DNA of 64,000 bases, from NCBI RefSeq assembly GCF_011398355.1, contig NZ_AP021889.1, forward strand, positions 1,364,001 to 1,428,000, written 5' to 3'. How positions within the stretch are numbered: position 1 is the stretch's first letter; every line of letters begins with the position of its first letter. The notes under the pieces are model-generated. The model had not been told where the DNA came from and searched no databases. It worked only from the letters and a program-made list of their open reading frames with translations. Source of the DNA: Thiosulfatimonas sediminis (lineage in GTDB: Bacteria; Pseudomonadota; Gammaproteobacteria; Thiomicrospirales; Thiomicrospiraceae). Made by a program: the position numbers and the translations under genes. Positions 44,417 through 57,044 of this stretch are shown here, one piece after another.

Positions 44417-44896
44417 ATGTTCACTCAATCACAACGGCCTTATCAACATCTGTTGGTGGCGCTGGATTTTTCACCCTCGGGTTACGCGGCTTTTGCACGC
44501 GCACAATCGATGGCTGCGCAACATTCAACCAGGATATCGGTGCTTCACGTAGTTGAGCTTCCTGTCAATCACGTACTGGAAGATAATGCGGTCATCGGTT
44601 TACCGGGGATTTGGGATTCATCCTTAATCGAAAGTCTGCAGCAGGGCGCGCAGCACAAAATGCAGCAGCTTGCTCAGCAGGTCGCACATGGTGATCTCAA
44701 TATTCATTTTGAAATGGTGATTGGTCATCCTGCAGATGAAATTTGTCAGTACAGTACGCAATACAATGTGGATTGTATTTTAATGGGTTTTCACGGCCAT
44801 TCGCCTTTGCGAGCTTTGCTTGGCAGTACCAGTCATTCGGTCTTACAGATGGCGCATTGCGATGTGCTTAATGTAAAACAGCATAATAAAGAGTAA
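44417..44896 (+). CDS. Universal stress protein (UspA family)
   Basis: ATG 44417 behind CTGGAG gives 159 residues. The fold begins QHLLVALDFSPSGYAAFARA. The ATP-binding pattern G-x2-G-x9-G-S/T is present in MGFHGHSPLRALLGSTSHSVL (about 128-148). Partner and stimulus are unknown. It is 3 bases upstream of the exported-protein gene. Confidence 0.92.
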   Translation: MFTQSQRPYQHLLVALDFSPSGYAAFARAQSMAAQHSTRISVLHVVELPVNHVLEDNAVIGLPGIWDSSLIESLQQGAQHKMQQLAQQVAHGDLNIHFEMVIGHPADEICQYSTQYNVDCILMGFHGHSPLRALLGSTSHSVLQMAHCDVLNVKQHNKE

Positions 44897-44899
44897 AAA

Positions 44900-45781
44900 A
44901 TGTTTTTAACCTCATCCTTATTTAATCTTCAAAAAATTCTGCTTGTCCTGTTTAGTGTGGTTTTCATTTTTGGTGCTGCACAGAGTCGTGCGGCTGAGCA
45001 CCTTTTTCAAGCCGGCGACCATGTGTTTGTTGCTTTTCCTGCTGGAAATGTCAAAGACGATGCGTTTATTGTCGGCCAGGTCAAGCGGGTGCAGCCGAAT
45101 GGCGACTATTTGGTGGAAGTGGAAAGTTATGTTGAAGGACATGATTACGGCAGTTCGTGCATACCAATGATAAAAAAAGAAGACCCTGAAGCCACTGCCT
45201 TGGGCTATGACGTGGGTTGGACGGTATGGAAAGATACCACCAAGCTGGACACCCAGCGTTTAGATTACGTTGTTCCTAAGCGTCTAACCATGCGGATTGA
45301 TGAAGGCAAGCACTACTTTGTTGAGCGCAATAATTTGTATATTGTGTTTGGACGTTGGAAATCTGACGCACCGGTCATGACGTTAGATCGCATCGAGCGC
45401 GCCCAGCGTGAAGCAAAAGCGATTAGACTTGATGGTTTTATTCCGGTGTTTGAGCTAGTAAAGTACCATCGTAAGACGTTCTACCATGAAAGCAATCGTC
45501 CGCTTTATGCGTCAGAGCGTATTGAACCGGCCATCGCGATGCTCGAATACCTACAAACTATTTTGCAACAAGATGCCACTCTGCATGCTTTGTGGGCCGC
45601 TAAACAGCGAGACTGGCCAAAGATTGGTCAAAGCAGTTACCATTATTTTATGATTGAAGCGCTGGATAAGGCTTTGGCCGATGCCAAAGATCAGTTGTAC
45701 GAAGAAGGGATTGAAATGGCCGGTGTAGAGCGTGTACAACGTTTAAGAGACTTAACAGAGACCATTAAGCGCAATTCCTAA
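44900..45781 (+). CDS. Exported hypothetical protein
   Basis: The 293 residues begin with a signal peptide (ILLVLFSVVFIFGAAQSRAA). The first mature segment (FQAGDHVFVAFPAGNVKDDAFIVGQVKRVQPNGDYLVEVESYV) looks like a small SH3-like beta barrel. The rest is helical and charged (ERIEPAIAMLEYLQTIL...). A lone Cys lies in GSSCIPM. No family is recognised. It follows uspA by 3 bases and ends at a strong terminator, so the two form an operon. Confidence 0.78.
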   Translation: MFLTSSLFNLQKILLVLFSVVFIFGAAQSRAAEHLFQAGDHVFVAFPAGNVKDDAFIVGQVKRVQPNGDYLVEVESYVEGHDYGSSCIPMIKKEDPEATALGYDVGWTVWKDTTKLDTQRLDYVVPKRLTMRIDEGKHYFVERNNLYIVFGRWKSDAPVMTLDRIERAQREAKAIRLDGFIPVFELVKYHRKTFYHESNRPLYASERIEPAIAMLEYLQTILQQDATLHALWAAKQRDWPKIGQSSYHYFMIEALDKALADAKDQLYEEGIEMAGVERVQRLRDLTETIKRNS

Positions 45782-45801
45782 CGTCTATTTTATTATGTAA
45801 T

Positions 45802-45836
45802 AAAAAAGCCATACTACTGAGTATGGCTTTTTTGTT
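45802..45836. terminator. Bidirectional terminator after the exported protein gene
   Basis: AAAAAGCCATACT and AGTATGGCTTTTT form a 13-bp stem around ACTG. The A and T runs serve the convergent cytochrome gene as well. Confidence 0.88.
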
Positions 45837-45900
45837 GCTACCAATGATCGATTGCAAATCTTATTTTTTTATATTTTTATCGTACAGCAAAAAGATTCAA

Positions 45901-46179
45901 TTACGGTTTAGGGTGCTTGTAATAAGCTTGGTTGAGATAATCCGCTAATTGTTCTACTTCGTCTTCAAACATACCGGTATTAAGATTGTCATTACAAAAA
46001 CTGACTGCTTTGACTAATTTTTCATAGGTTGGGGTCTTTTGTGGCGAGTAGGGTTTATCGGTGTGACATTTCATGCAATTGGCCGAATCGTGAAACGCCT
46101 TACCCGGATGTTCGGCCATAGCCGATGTGGAAAGAGAAAATGCCGCAATGGAAAATAGAGCGATCATAGGTTTCTTCAT
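45901..46179 (-). CDS. Small periplasmic monohaem cytochrome c-like protein
   Basis: The 92-residue protein has a signal peptide (MIALFSIAAFSLSTSAMA) and one haem-attachment motif CMKCH (about 35-39). The remainder (FCNDNLNTGMFEDEVEQLADYLNQAYY) forms the helix typical of a class I cytochrome C terminus. No Met ligand is as well placed as in classical cytochromes; M in NTGMF is a candidate. The role is probably short-range electron transfer. Confidence 0.85.
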   Translation of the reverse strand: MKKPMIALFSIAAFSLSTSAMAEHPGKAFHDSANCMKCHTDKPYSPQKTPTYEKLVKAVSFCNDNLNTGMFEDEVEQLADYLNQAYYKHPKP

Positions 46180-46311
46180 AGTGCCTCCAAGCTAAAATTT
46201 TGAAGAAAAGTAAGCAAAATTCATTGTACCGATTACTTAAAAATACACTCATTAAAATTATTTAACCAAAGCACAGTTTGTTTTATTTTGAAATTTAATT
46301 AGGGAGCCCTT

Positions 46312-48072
46312 GTGAGCGAACAGACGTTTATTAAAGGAAAAGAGCGTAGTTTAGAAGAGTCCATTCAGAACTTAGAATCAATCACCCAAGAGATTGGTTT
46401 TAACCTTCAGCAAGGACTAAAACTGCATCCTGTGCCGCATATCCATTCGCTGCACATTTACGAACAGAGTTGTCCGGGTATTTTTACCAACGGCAAGGGC
46501 GCATCCGAAAAAGCGTGTTATGCCAGTGCGTTAGGTGAGTTTTTAGAGCGGTTATCTACGAATTATTTCTTTTCTGATTACTGGCTAGAAGAAGAGGTAG
46601 CCAGCAGTCAAGGCCAGTGGTTGTATTATCCGAACGAAAAGAGCTTTTCCCCAGATAATTTCCGTGAAATGCTAAGTCCTGAATTATGGGCGTTTTATGC
46701 TGATTTAAGTGCTTCAGATGACTATGCAGATTTTGCCGAAAGCGAGTTTGAATTTGATAGTTTTTTGAGTTTTAACGACCATGTTGAAGAGATTCGTGCC
46801 TTACCGATGACGGCGCAAAAAACCGGCAAGGTGCATTATTTTCCAATGAACTTATTCTCCAACCTTTACGCAAGTAATGGTTTAGCCGCTGGTAATACCG
46901 CGCTTGAAGCACAGGTTCAAGGGCTTTCAGAAGTGTTCGAGCGTTGGGTTAAAAACCGTATTTTACGAGAGAATTTATGTATACCGATTGTGCCCGCTGA
47001 GGTGCTAAATCAGTATCCGGCAATCGTTCAAGCAATTGCGGCCTTACAGGAAGAAGGGATTTTTATTGAAGTGCGCGATGCCTCTTTAGGTGGTCGGTTT
47101 CCAGTGATTAACGTCACCCTCTATCATCAAGCCACTGGATTGTGTTTCGCATCTTTTGGTGCCCATCCTATTTTCGAAGTGGCGGTAGAGCGTACCCTGA
47201 CCGAATCTTTGCAGGGACGTCATCTAAAAGAATTAGATGGTTTTCAAATGCCAAGTTTTGATGCGTTTATGGTTGCTTCCGATGAAAATATTGAAAATCA
47301 CTTTATTGATTCGAGTGGTCTGATCCACGCCAATTTTGTCAGCCATAATTTCGATTATGAATTTGAGGCTTGGGACTTTAGTGGGGATGTCGCGCAACAA
47401 TGGCAGCATCTTTGCGAATTGGTTTATCAGCAAGGCACGGACGTCTATATCGCGAATTACCAACAATTTGGTTTTGCAGCCTGTCGCCTTGTGGTGCCTG
47501 GAATGTCCGAAGTTTATCCAAAGCATGAATTGTTGGATGCTAATCAGAATTTCGGGCGCTTATTAAGACTTGCGTTGCTGAGTTATCCGCAACAGCAGAA
47601 TCCATTAGAAATTGTCGATTTAATTGACGAGCTAGGCTTTAGTGACCACCAAGGTGTTGCGAGTTTAATCGGTCTTATGCCGGACGCGGGTAGTTTCTGG
47701 GGCAGCGTAAATTGTTTGCAGTTGAAGTTCTGGTGTTTCTTGGCCGCAAAAGATTATTCGGCGGCACTGGATTGTTTGTTGGATATTCGCCATTTCCTGA
47801 ACCCGCAAACGCCTTGGTATGGCATCTATCGCGCATTTGAATTTGCTTTGGAAGGAATGCTTGAAGAAGATCAGGTCTTCTTGCATGACAGTACCGGATT
47901 GCAGGCATTATTCACCCAAGATACGGTAAACAAAATACTGGCGCATCTACAGGGCGAAATGCAGTTTTGGAATGCACCGCAAGGGGTTGATATTTTCAAG
48001 CAATCGCAAGCACACCAAACCTTACTGGGGATTTATCACAATATAAGAAAATATAAGCAAAAACAGAGTTAA
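46312..48072 (+). CDS. ycaO: YcaO-domain protein (E. coli YcaO orthologue)
   Basis: The gene starts with GTG and encodes 586 residues, equal to my memory of E. coli YcaO length. The sequence tracks it: TNGKGASEKACYASALGEFLERLSTNYFF, GLAAGNTALEAQVQGLSEVFERWVKNRI, CFASFGAHPIFEVAVERTLTE and HFIDSSGLI. YcaO enzymes use ATP to activate amide backbones. E. coli YcaO is implicated in RimO-dependent methylthiolation of ribosomal protein S12. No RiPP precursor or partner genes lie nearby. Confidence 0.93.
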   Translation: MSEQTFIKGKERSLEESIQNLESITQEIGFNLQQGLKLHPVPHIHSLHIYEQSCPGIFTNGKGASEKACYASALGEFLERLSTNYFFSDYWLEEEVASSQGQWLYYPNEKSFSPDNFREMLSPELWAFYADLSASDDYADFAESEFEFDSFLSFNDHVEEIRALPMTAQKTGKVHYFPMNLFSNLYASNGLAAGNTALEAQVQGLSEVFERWVKNRILRENLCIPIVPAEVLNQYPAIVQAIAALQEEGIFIEVRDASLGGRFPVINVTLYHQATGLCFASFGAHPIFEVAVERTLTESLQGRHLKELDGFQMPSFDAFMVASDENIENHFIDSSGLIHANFVSHNFDYEFEAWDFSGDVAQQWQHLCELVYQQGTDVYIANYQQFGFAACRLVVPGMSEVYPKHELLDANQNFGRLLRLALLSYPQQQNPLEIVDLIDELGFSDHQGVASLIGLMPDAGSFWGSVNCLQLKFWCFLAAKDYSAALDCLLDIRHFLNPQTPWYGIYRAFEFALEGMLEEDQVFLHDSTGLQALFTQDTVNKILAHLQGEMQFWNAPQGVDIFKQSQAHQTLLGIYHNIRKYKQKQS

Positions 48073-48173
48073 CTAAATTGTATTTTTAGCGATTAAAAGC
48101 ATATAATGATTCGCTTATTTTTAGGGTAAACAAGTACTTAGAAAGTATTTAGACAAGTATAAGCTGTTTACCT

Positions 48174-48243
48174 AAGGCAATGCAGAACAAGTCGCCATTG
48201 ATTTTAGCGACAGATAGCAATGCGCACATTCTAGGCTTGCCTT
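48174..48243 (+). repeat. Weak member of the dispersed repeat family
   Basis: AAGGCAATGCAGAACAAGTC at the left and ATTCTAGGCTTGCCTT at the right are partly inverted and resemble the family ends. It lacks the CAGGCAC core. Confidence 0.3.
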
Positions 48244-48523
48244 GAAACTCATAGTAATCCCCATGTTGTTTGCTTGAGCAAACGTTTACAAAATTGATCA
48301 GATAATTTGATGAAATGTAGGACAGGAGTCTTTAGAATAACTGGAATTCACTTTGTATTTGGTGAAATTCAGCAAGAATTAGCGAGGAAAAAGCTAGTTT
48401 TTGAGCGAATTTTAGGATTTCAGGTCAGATGATCAGGGAAGATGACTTATTCTGTTTTTCCTGAAGGATTGTTTAGGCATCGTTCATTTTTAGGTTAGTT
48501 TTTGATGCGTTATTTTATCCTAA

Positions 48524-48549
48524 AAGGACGCTCAATTGCGTCCTTTAAA
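48524..48549 (-). terminator. Terminator of the DUF481 gene
   Basis: AAAGGACGC/GCGTCCTTT is a perfect 9-bp stem with a TCAATT loop, about 55 bases past the stop codon on the minus strand. Confidence 0.7.
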
Positions 48550-48601
48550 GAAAATATTGATAGGCATTGTCAATGCCATCAACAGAGGAATTAATCAAAT
48601 G

Positions 48602-49348
48602 TTAGAAATCAAACACCAGTGTCAGCAAGGTTTGCTTGTCCACTTTACGCGCGCCGGTCGCTGGGTCTGAATTATAGCGGTATTTAAATCCGGCACTTAA
48701 TCGCATTTTCTCAGCTAATTTCACTTTTAAAGCACTGTTCGCTTCAATTTTGGTGTTATTGTCACTGAGCGTTGTGGTTAAATCTTGCCCAAAGTCGACA
48801 TTTTCATTGAACTTGTGTGCAAGGTCGGCTTTAACGCGACCAATAAGTTGGTCTTCACTGCCATTACCAAAAGTAGCGGTATACTCGATGTTTTGGTAAC
48901 CAGCACCTAATTCTGCAGTAAGCTTGGTTGCATCGGTTTTATAAAGAGTTTTCCCTAAACCAGCGGTTAAGGTTGAATCCAGCGCGATACCTTCAAATTT
49001 ACTTTTTTCTAAACGCGCACCGGCAAAGCTGTAATAGCTTCTGCTGGCGTTGTAATAACGGTTGCCTTGTAAATCAAACAGATAACGCTCTTGAGTTTGT
49101 ACTTGGCTTTCTTCTTGGTAATTGGCTTCCAGAAGGGATTTAATTTCCCAAGCATCAAGGTTGTAAGTCAGCTTTAGTGAGGCATACAAAGAGGTGCTTT
49201 CAGTATTGCCAGACGTATCGCTATAGCCTAACTCACCGCTGCCTTTTAGGCCGTTATCAGCAAAGCTGACTGCACTTACGCTAAACATTGCGCCAGCTAA
49301 AATGGCTTTTGTGATCGGAGATTGAGAGTATTTTGCTACTGCTTTCAT
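48602..49348 (-). CDS. DUF481 outer-membrane protein
   Basis: The 248-residue protein has a signal peptide (ILAGAMFSVSAVSFA) and then GELGYSDTSGNTESTSLYASLKLTYN. It continues as alternating amphipathic strands to a terminal Phe (LTLVFDF), the usual outer-membrane barrel ending. This is the YdiY/DUF481 family, probably a small beta barrel of unknown function. Confidence 0.88.
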   Translation of the reverse strand: MKAVAKYSQSPITKAILAGAMFSVSAVSFADNGLKGSGELGYSDTSGNTESTSLYASLKLTYNLDAWEIKSLLEANYQEESQVQTQERYLFDLQGNRYYNASRSYYSFAGARLEKSKFEGIALDSTLTAGLGKTLYKTDATKLTAELGAGYQNIEYTATFGNGSEDQLIGRVKADLAHKFNENVDFGQDLTTTLSDNNTKIEANSALKVKLAEKMRLSAGFKYRYNSDPATGARKVDKQTLLTLVFDF

Positions 49349-49678
49349 CTGACTGTCCTTAACTTTAATGTATTAATATGAGTTGTAAGGCGTATTATTA
49401 AGCATTTGCTTATAAAGGTAAAATCTCATTTTTAAAATCGTCTTTTTTAGGTGGTTGTTAATCACAAATTTCATACGCAGCCGCCAACTTTGTTAAAATG
49501 CGCGCTCAAGGAAACACTGAATAAGTTCAAATCACCCCAGGCACGCAATAAATTAGCTTTGCATAGCGTCCTATTTGCGGCTATCTCGAGCGCTGATAAT
49601 GACTGCCAGCCCTCGCTGAAATGAATCGGGGCTTATTCTGTGTATCCTTAAATAAGCCTTGTCTTGAGATGGAAAATG
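49349..49678. other. 330-base spacer between the DUF481 gene and accA
   Basis: It holds divergent promoter space and the best-preserved copy of the dispersed repeat (49508-49649). No gene is seen. Confidence 0.5.
49508..49649 (+). repeat. Member D of the dispersed repeat family (best copy)
   Basis: The left end AAGGAAACACTGAATAAG and the inverted right end CTTATTCTGTGTATCCTT match at 16 of 18 positions. The 142-base unit carries CCCCAGGCACG near its left end and no coding sequence. Size and termini suit a MITE mobilised by a transposase elsewhere in the genome. Confidence 0.6.
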
Positions 49679-50632
49679 ATGAAATTAGATTTTTTGGATT
49701 TTGAACAGCCGATTGCCGAACTCGAAGCAAAGATTGAAGAGCTTCGACATTTAGAGGGCGAAGACATGGATTTAATTCAGGAGATCTCGGCCCTAGAAGA
49801 AAAAAGCGCCAACCTGACCAAGTCTATATTCAGCAAATTGACTGACGTGCAAATCGCCAAAGTCTCGCGCCACCCTCAACGTCCTTATACGATGGATTAC
49901 ATTCCCATGGTCTTTGATGAATTTAAAGAGCTGCATGGTGACCGTGCGTTCGCTGATGATGAGGCGATTGTCGGCGGTTTAGGGCGTATTGATGGTCATG
50001 CTGTGATGTTGATTGCACAAGAGAAAGGGCGTGATACTAAAGAAAAGATTCGTCGTAACTTTGGAATGCCTCGCCCAGAAGGTTATCGTAAAGCCCTTCG
50101 TTTAATGAAGATGGCCGAGCGTTTTAACCTGCCGATTGTCACGTTTATTGACACACCTGGCGCTTATCCAGGGATTAATGCTGAAGAACGTGGTCAAAGC
50201 GAAGCGATTGCTCGCAATCTCATTGAGATGGCAGAATTGAAAGTACCGATTATTTGTACCGTTATCGGTGAGGGTGGTTCTGGTGGCGCACTTGCAATTG
50301 GTGTTGGTGATGTCACCATGATGTTGGAATATTCCACTTATTCGGTTATTTCGCCAGAAGGGTGTGCATCGATTTTATGGAAAAACGCTGCAAATGCGGC
50401 GGATGCAGCAGAAGCCTTGGGAATTACGGCAACACGTTTAAAAGAGTTGGGGCTTATTGATAAAATCATCAGTGAGCCTTTGGGTGGCGCACACCGCAGT
50501 CACCAACAAGCGGCCAGTAATCTAAAAGCGGCGTTGTTAGCACAAATTTCCGAACTTAAAACCCGTTCGAGTGATGAGCTGGTCACCAAACGTTATAATC
50601 GCTATATGAGTTATGGCAACTTTGAAGGTTAA
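49679..50632 (+). CDS. accA: Acetyl-CoA carboxylase carboxyltransferase, alpha subunit
   Basis: AccA pairs with AccD to move the carboxyl group from biotin to acetyl-CoA. I choose ATG 49679 ([19 protein letters not shown], 317 residues), which matches the family N terminus. An ATG one codon earlier is equally possible. Motifs include [37 protein letters not shown] and [16 protein letters not shown]. tilS follows, as in E. coli, but dnaE does not precede it. Confidence 0.97.
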   Translation: MKLDFLDFEQPIAELEAKIEELRHLEGEDMDLIQEISALEEKSANLTKSIFSKLTDVQIAKVSRHPQRPYTMDYIPMVFDEFKELHGDRAFADDEAIVGGLGRIDGHAVMLIAQEKGRDTKEKIRRNFGMPRPEGYRKALRLMKMAERFNLPIVTFIDTPGAYPGINAEERGQSEAIARNLIEMAELKVPIICTVIGEGGSGGALAIGVGDVTMMLEYSTYSVISPEGCASILWKNAANAADAAEALGITATRLKELGLIDKIISEPLGGAHRSHQQAASNLKAALLAQISELKTRSSDELVTKRYNRYMSYGNFEG

Positions 50633-50659
50633 GTTGTCACGCTCCGTTTAACATAATTT

Positions 50660-52147
50660 ATGTCCCGCACGAACTTGTACGCATTGTCTCAAGCTATTCC
50701 TAGTTATTGTCTGCACAATGCGTACTCTTTAACCTCTGACGAAGAAGGTTTTACTCTCCCAATAGCGGATTTCTCCATTCGCACTTTTAATGCCACATTT
50801 GATACGAATCTAACAGCACTTTTACATACTGTTCAGCTTTCGGTATCCACGCCAAAATTGTGCATTGCTTTTAGCGGTGGCATGGATTCTTTGGTGCTAT
50901 TGCACCTATGTCATCAATGGCAAATGCAGGATACTTCTCGGCAAATTCGCGCAGTTTACGTTAATCACAATCTTCATGACCAGGCGTTGGCATGGCAGCG
51001 TTTTTGTAGTGATTTCTGTGAACAGCATGGCATTGCGTTTCAGCATTTAAGTATTGAACTATGCGCCACGCATCGCCAAGGCTTGGAAGACACGGCGCGT
51101 CGTCTTCGCTATCAAGCGCTGTTTGCTCAGTTAAGTGTGGATGAGGTGTTATTGACGGCACATCACCAAAATGATCAAGCAGAAACCTTCTTATTGAATG
51201 CCCTGCGCCAAAGCGGTGTGCGTGGTCTGGGGGCTATGCAGGCTGTTCAGAAAAAGCAGGCGCATTGGCATTTACGTCCTTTGCTCAATACGGCTAAAAA
51301 ACAGCTTATTGCTTATGCAGCGCTGCATGATTTGTGCTGGATTGAAGACGAATCTAACCATGATATCCAATATCGCCGTAATTGGCTGCGCCATACCATC
51401 TTGCCCCAATTGGCTAAACAACAGCCTGCAGCGATTCAAAATTTGGCGGCCACCAGTGTTCACTTACAAGAAGCCGATCATTTATTGAATAAATTGGCGC
51501 AGTTGCAGTTGCGAGCCGGCGATGCCACTCCACTGTATTTAAGGCGTGATCCTTTGCTGGAGTGGGCCGAGCAAAAAAATGTTTTACGTTACTGGTTGAC
51601 TCAATGCAGCGCTTATTCGAGTCGCTTGAATAAAACCGTACTTGATTGGCTTGCAATTTACTGGCAGCCAGAGATCACAGGCAGTGCACAATTGCAACTT
51701 GGCAGAGGACGGTCTCTGCGTATTTTTCAGCAACGCCTTTATCTGCTGACAGAGATGCCGCCTAGTTTGCAGCAAACCTATGACTTTGCTTGGTTAAGTG
51801 GGCAACCACAAATTGACGTTGCTGACACGCACGTGTGGCATTGGCACTTACCTAAACCATTCAATCCAGATAATGCCCAAATCCTAAGCTTGGCGTATAT
51901 TCAGCAAAACCATGCTGACTGGTATCAAATCAATAAAAAAGCACTAAAACGTTTTTTTCAGAGCAGTCAAATTCCTCCATGGGAGCGTGATCTATGGCCA
52001 GTGATTCAATATAAAGACAGCTTGTCGATTTACCCACTAGGGCTGGCAAGAGCAAAAAACCACTCCCAAATTGCGTGTGAGTCAGTCCTTTCACTCAATC
52101 AAATACAGTGCTGGCGACTATGCGGTCTCTTGAAAGACTCCTTATAA
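50660..52147 (+). CDS. tilS: tRNA(Ile)-lysidine synthase
   Basis: TilS converts the wobble C of tRNA-Ile(CAU) to lysidine. The PP-loop SGGMDS lies near residue 74, after an N-terminal extension of about 60 residues that is longer than usual. The family motifs TAHHQNDQAETFLLNALRQSGVRGLG and WIEDESN...RRNWLRH follow. The 495 residues include the C-terminal tRNA-binding domain (KKALKRFFQSSQIPPWER). A later start is possible but none has a clear ribosome binding site. Confidence 0.94.
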   Translation: MSRTNLYALSQAIPSYCLHNAYSLTSDEEGFTLPIADFSIRTFNATFDTNLTALLHTVQLSVSTPKLCIAFSGGMDSLVLLHLCHQWQMQDTSRQIRAVYVNHNLHDQALAWQRFCSDFCEQHGIAFQHLSIELCATHRQGLEDTARRLRYQALFAQLSVDEVLLTAHHQNDQAETFLLNALRQSGVRGLGAMQAVQKKQAHWHLRPLLNTAKKQLIAYAALHDLCWIEDESNHDIQYRRNWLRHTILPQLAKQQPAAIQNLAATSVHLQEADHLLNKLAQLQLRAGDATPLYLRRDPLLEWAEQKNVLRYWLTQCSAYSSRLNKTVLDWLAIYWQPEITGSAQLQLGRGRSLRIFQQRLYLLTEMPPSLQQTYDFAWLSGQPQIDVADTHVWHWHLPKPFNPDNAQILSLAYIQQNHADWYQINKKALKRFFQSSQIPPWERDLWPVIQYKDSLSIYPLGLARAKNHSQIACESVLSLNQIQCWRLCGLLKDSL

Positions 52148-54094
<1,947 letters not shown>

Positions 54095-54095
<1 letters not shown>

Positions 54096-54934
54096 TGCAA
54101 CTTTGTCATTTTCATGCCGGTTTAGATAAGCCACTGTTTTTAATTGCTGGGCCTTGCGTCATTGAATCCGAAGCGATGGCAATGAACACTGCCGCCGCTC
54201 TGAAGACCTTGACCGATGAGTTGGGTATTCCGTTTATTTACAAGTCGTCTTTTGATAAAGCCAATCGTTCTTCGACAAAAAGCTTTCGTGGCTTAGGAAT
54301 CGAAGAAGGATTGCGTATTTTGCAAAAAGTGAAAGACGAAATTGGCGTTCCAGTGTTAACCGATGTCCACGAAGACAGTCCGTTGGATGAAGTCGCTTCA
54401 GTGGTGAATGTTATGCAGACACCGGCGTTTTTAGTGCGCCAAACGAACTTTATTCAAAATGTTTGTAAGCAAGGGTTGCCTGTCAATATCAAAAAAGGGC
54501 AGTTCCAAGCGCCTTGGGATATGGAGCAAGTCGTTGCCAAAGCGCGTGAAGTGGGCAATGAAAATATCATGGTCTGTGATCGTGGGACATCATTTGGTTA
54601 CAACACCTTGGTTTCGGATATGCGTGGTTTGGCGCAAATGCGCTCAACCGGTTGTCCTGTGGTATTTGATGCAACTCATTCAGTGCAACAGCCTGGTGGT
54701 CAGGGGATGACTTCCGGCGGACAACGTGAGATGGTTCCTGTATTGGCGCGCGCGGCAATTGCGGCGGGTATCAGCGGTCTTTTTATGGAAACACATCCAG
54801 ACCCTTCAAAGGCACTGAGTGACGGCCCAAATATGTGGCCGCTAGGCAACCTTAGACCGCTATTGGAAACGATGAAAGAGCTTGACGATGTCGTCAAAAA
54901 GCACGGATTCATCGAAAATAGCCTATTAGGTTAA
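54095..54934 (+). CDS. kdsA: 3-deoxy-8-phosphooctulonate synthase
   Basis: KdsA makes KDO-8-phosphate for the LPS inner core. The 279-residue TIM barrel reads [32 protein letters not shown] and [13 protein letters not shown]. The Asn in FDKANRSS is the residue found in metal-independent KdsA enzymes. It is translationally coupled to pyrG. Confidence 0.96.
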
Positions 54935-54943
54935 AGCGTTACA

Positions 54944-54978
54944 TTAAGCCCTGAAATGTGTTTTCGGGGCTTTATTTT
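54944..54978 (+). terminator. Terminator after kdsA
   Basis: AAGCCCTGAAA and TTTCGGGGCTT pair around TGTGT (one mismatch), followed by TATTTT. Confidence 0.75.
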
Positions 54979-55003
54979 GTGAATTAATCTGGCTGTCATT
55001 TAA

Positions 55004-56374
<1,371 letters not shown>

Positions 56375-56572
56375 TTTACTTTGGAAAAGATGGAATAAAT
56401 TGCCCATTGGGCTAAGGGCTTTGTAAAATTTGCTTTGCTTGAATGACTGTGGTTTGATTACTTGCTTTTGTCAAGTTTGAATCGGCTGTTAAAGTTGTCC
56501 TGTCGCAAATTTTGCCCTAGCCAAACAAAGCTCCCTTGGACTTTTTTTGTATTTTCTGAGTGAATGATGCGC

Positions 56573-56612
56573 AAAGCGCCAAGAGATTTAAGGCTCTTGG
56601 CGCTTTTTCTTT
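56573..56612 (+). terminator. Strong terminator between eno and ftsB
   Basis: AAAGCGCCAAGAG and CTCTTGGCGCTTT form a 13-bp stem around ATTTAAGG, followed by T-rich sequence. Confidence 0.88.
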
Positions 56613-56654
56613 TTTTGGTAGAATTTCACTTTGCTAGGGAAATAGTTGAAGGCG

Positions 56655-57041
56655 ATGAAAAGAAAATTCATTATTATTGGTTTAGCGGTTTTATGTGTCT
56701 ACTTCTTACTGCGTTTATTGTTTGCGGACAGTGGGTTTTCTGGCTTATGGAGTAATCAGCAAGATGTACAGGCGATCAAACAAGAATTGGCAAAACTAGA
56801 GGCGGAGAACATTCGTTTAAAGCAAAAAATCAACGCGTTGCATAACTCGACCGATGGCATAGAAACCTTAGCCAGAGAAAACCTCGGGATGATTAAAAAG
56901 AACGAAGTTTTTATTGAAGTCATTTCGGTCACGCCTTTAATGCCAAGTGCAGAAAAGCGTCCGCTCGATGCGGATGGCAACATTCTTGAAGAGGCGATTG
57001 AAGAAGAAAGCAGCGCGCCGCCAGAGGCGATTAAACCTTAA
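56655..57041 (+). CDS. ftsB: Cell division protein FtsB
   Basis: ATG 56655 behind GAAGG gives 128 residues. One N-terminal transmembrane helix (FIIIGLAVLCVYFLLRLLF) is followed by a leucine-zipper-like coiled coil (IKQELAKLEAENIRLKQKINAL, about 38-60) and the DivIC-type ETLARENLGMIKKNEVFIEV segment. FtsB joins FtsL and FtsQ at the divisome. The acidic C-terminal tail (about 100-128) is longer than in E. coli. ispD, its usual neighbour, is replaced by a convergent smr gene. Confidence 0.9.
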   Translation: MKRKFIIIGLAVLCVYFLLRLLFADSGFSGLWSNQQDVQAIKQELAKLEAENIRLKQKINALHNSTDGIETLARENLGMIKKNEVFIEVISVTPLMPSAEKRPLDADGNILEEAIEEESSAPPEAIKP

Positions 57042-57044
57042 CGT

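Larger units (their letters stand above)
48073..48601. other. Gene-free 529-base spacer between ycaO and the DUF481 gene
   Basis: No coding frame is convincing. It holds a repeat-family candidate at 48174-48243 and the terminator at 48524-48549. The rest shows nothing I can name. Confidence 0.5.

Noticed and set aside
46312-49348. RiPP biosynthetic cluster around the YcaO gene
   Set aside because: No precursor peptide, dehydrogenase, peptidase or transporter gene is adjacent. The protein matches the housekeeping YcaO branch.
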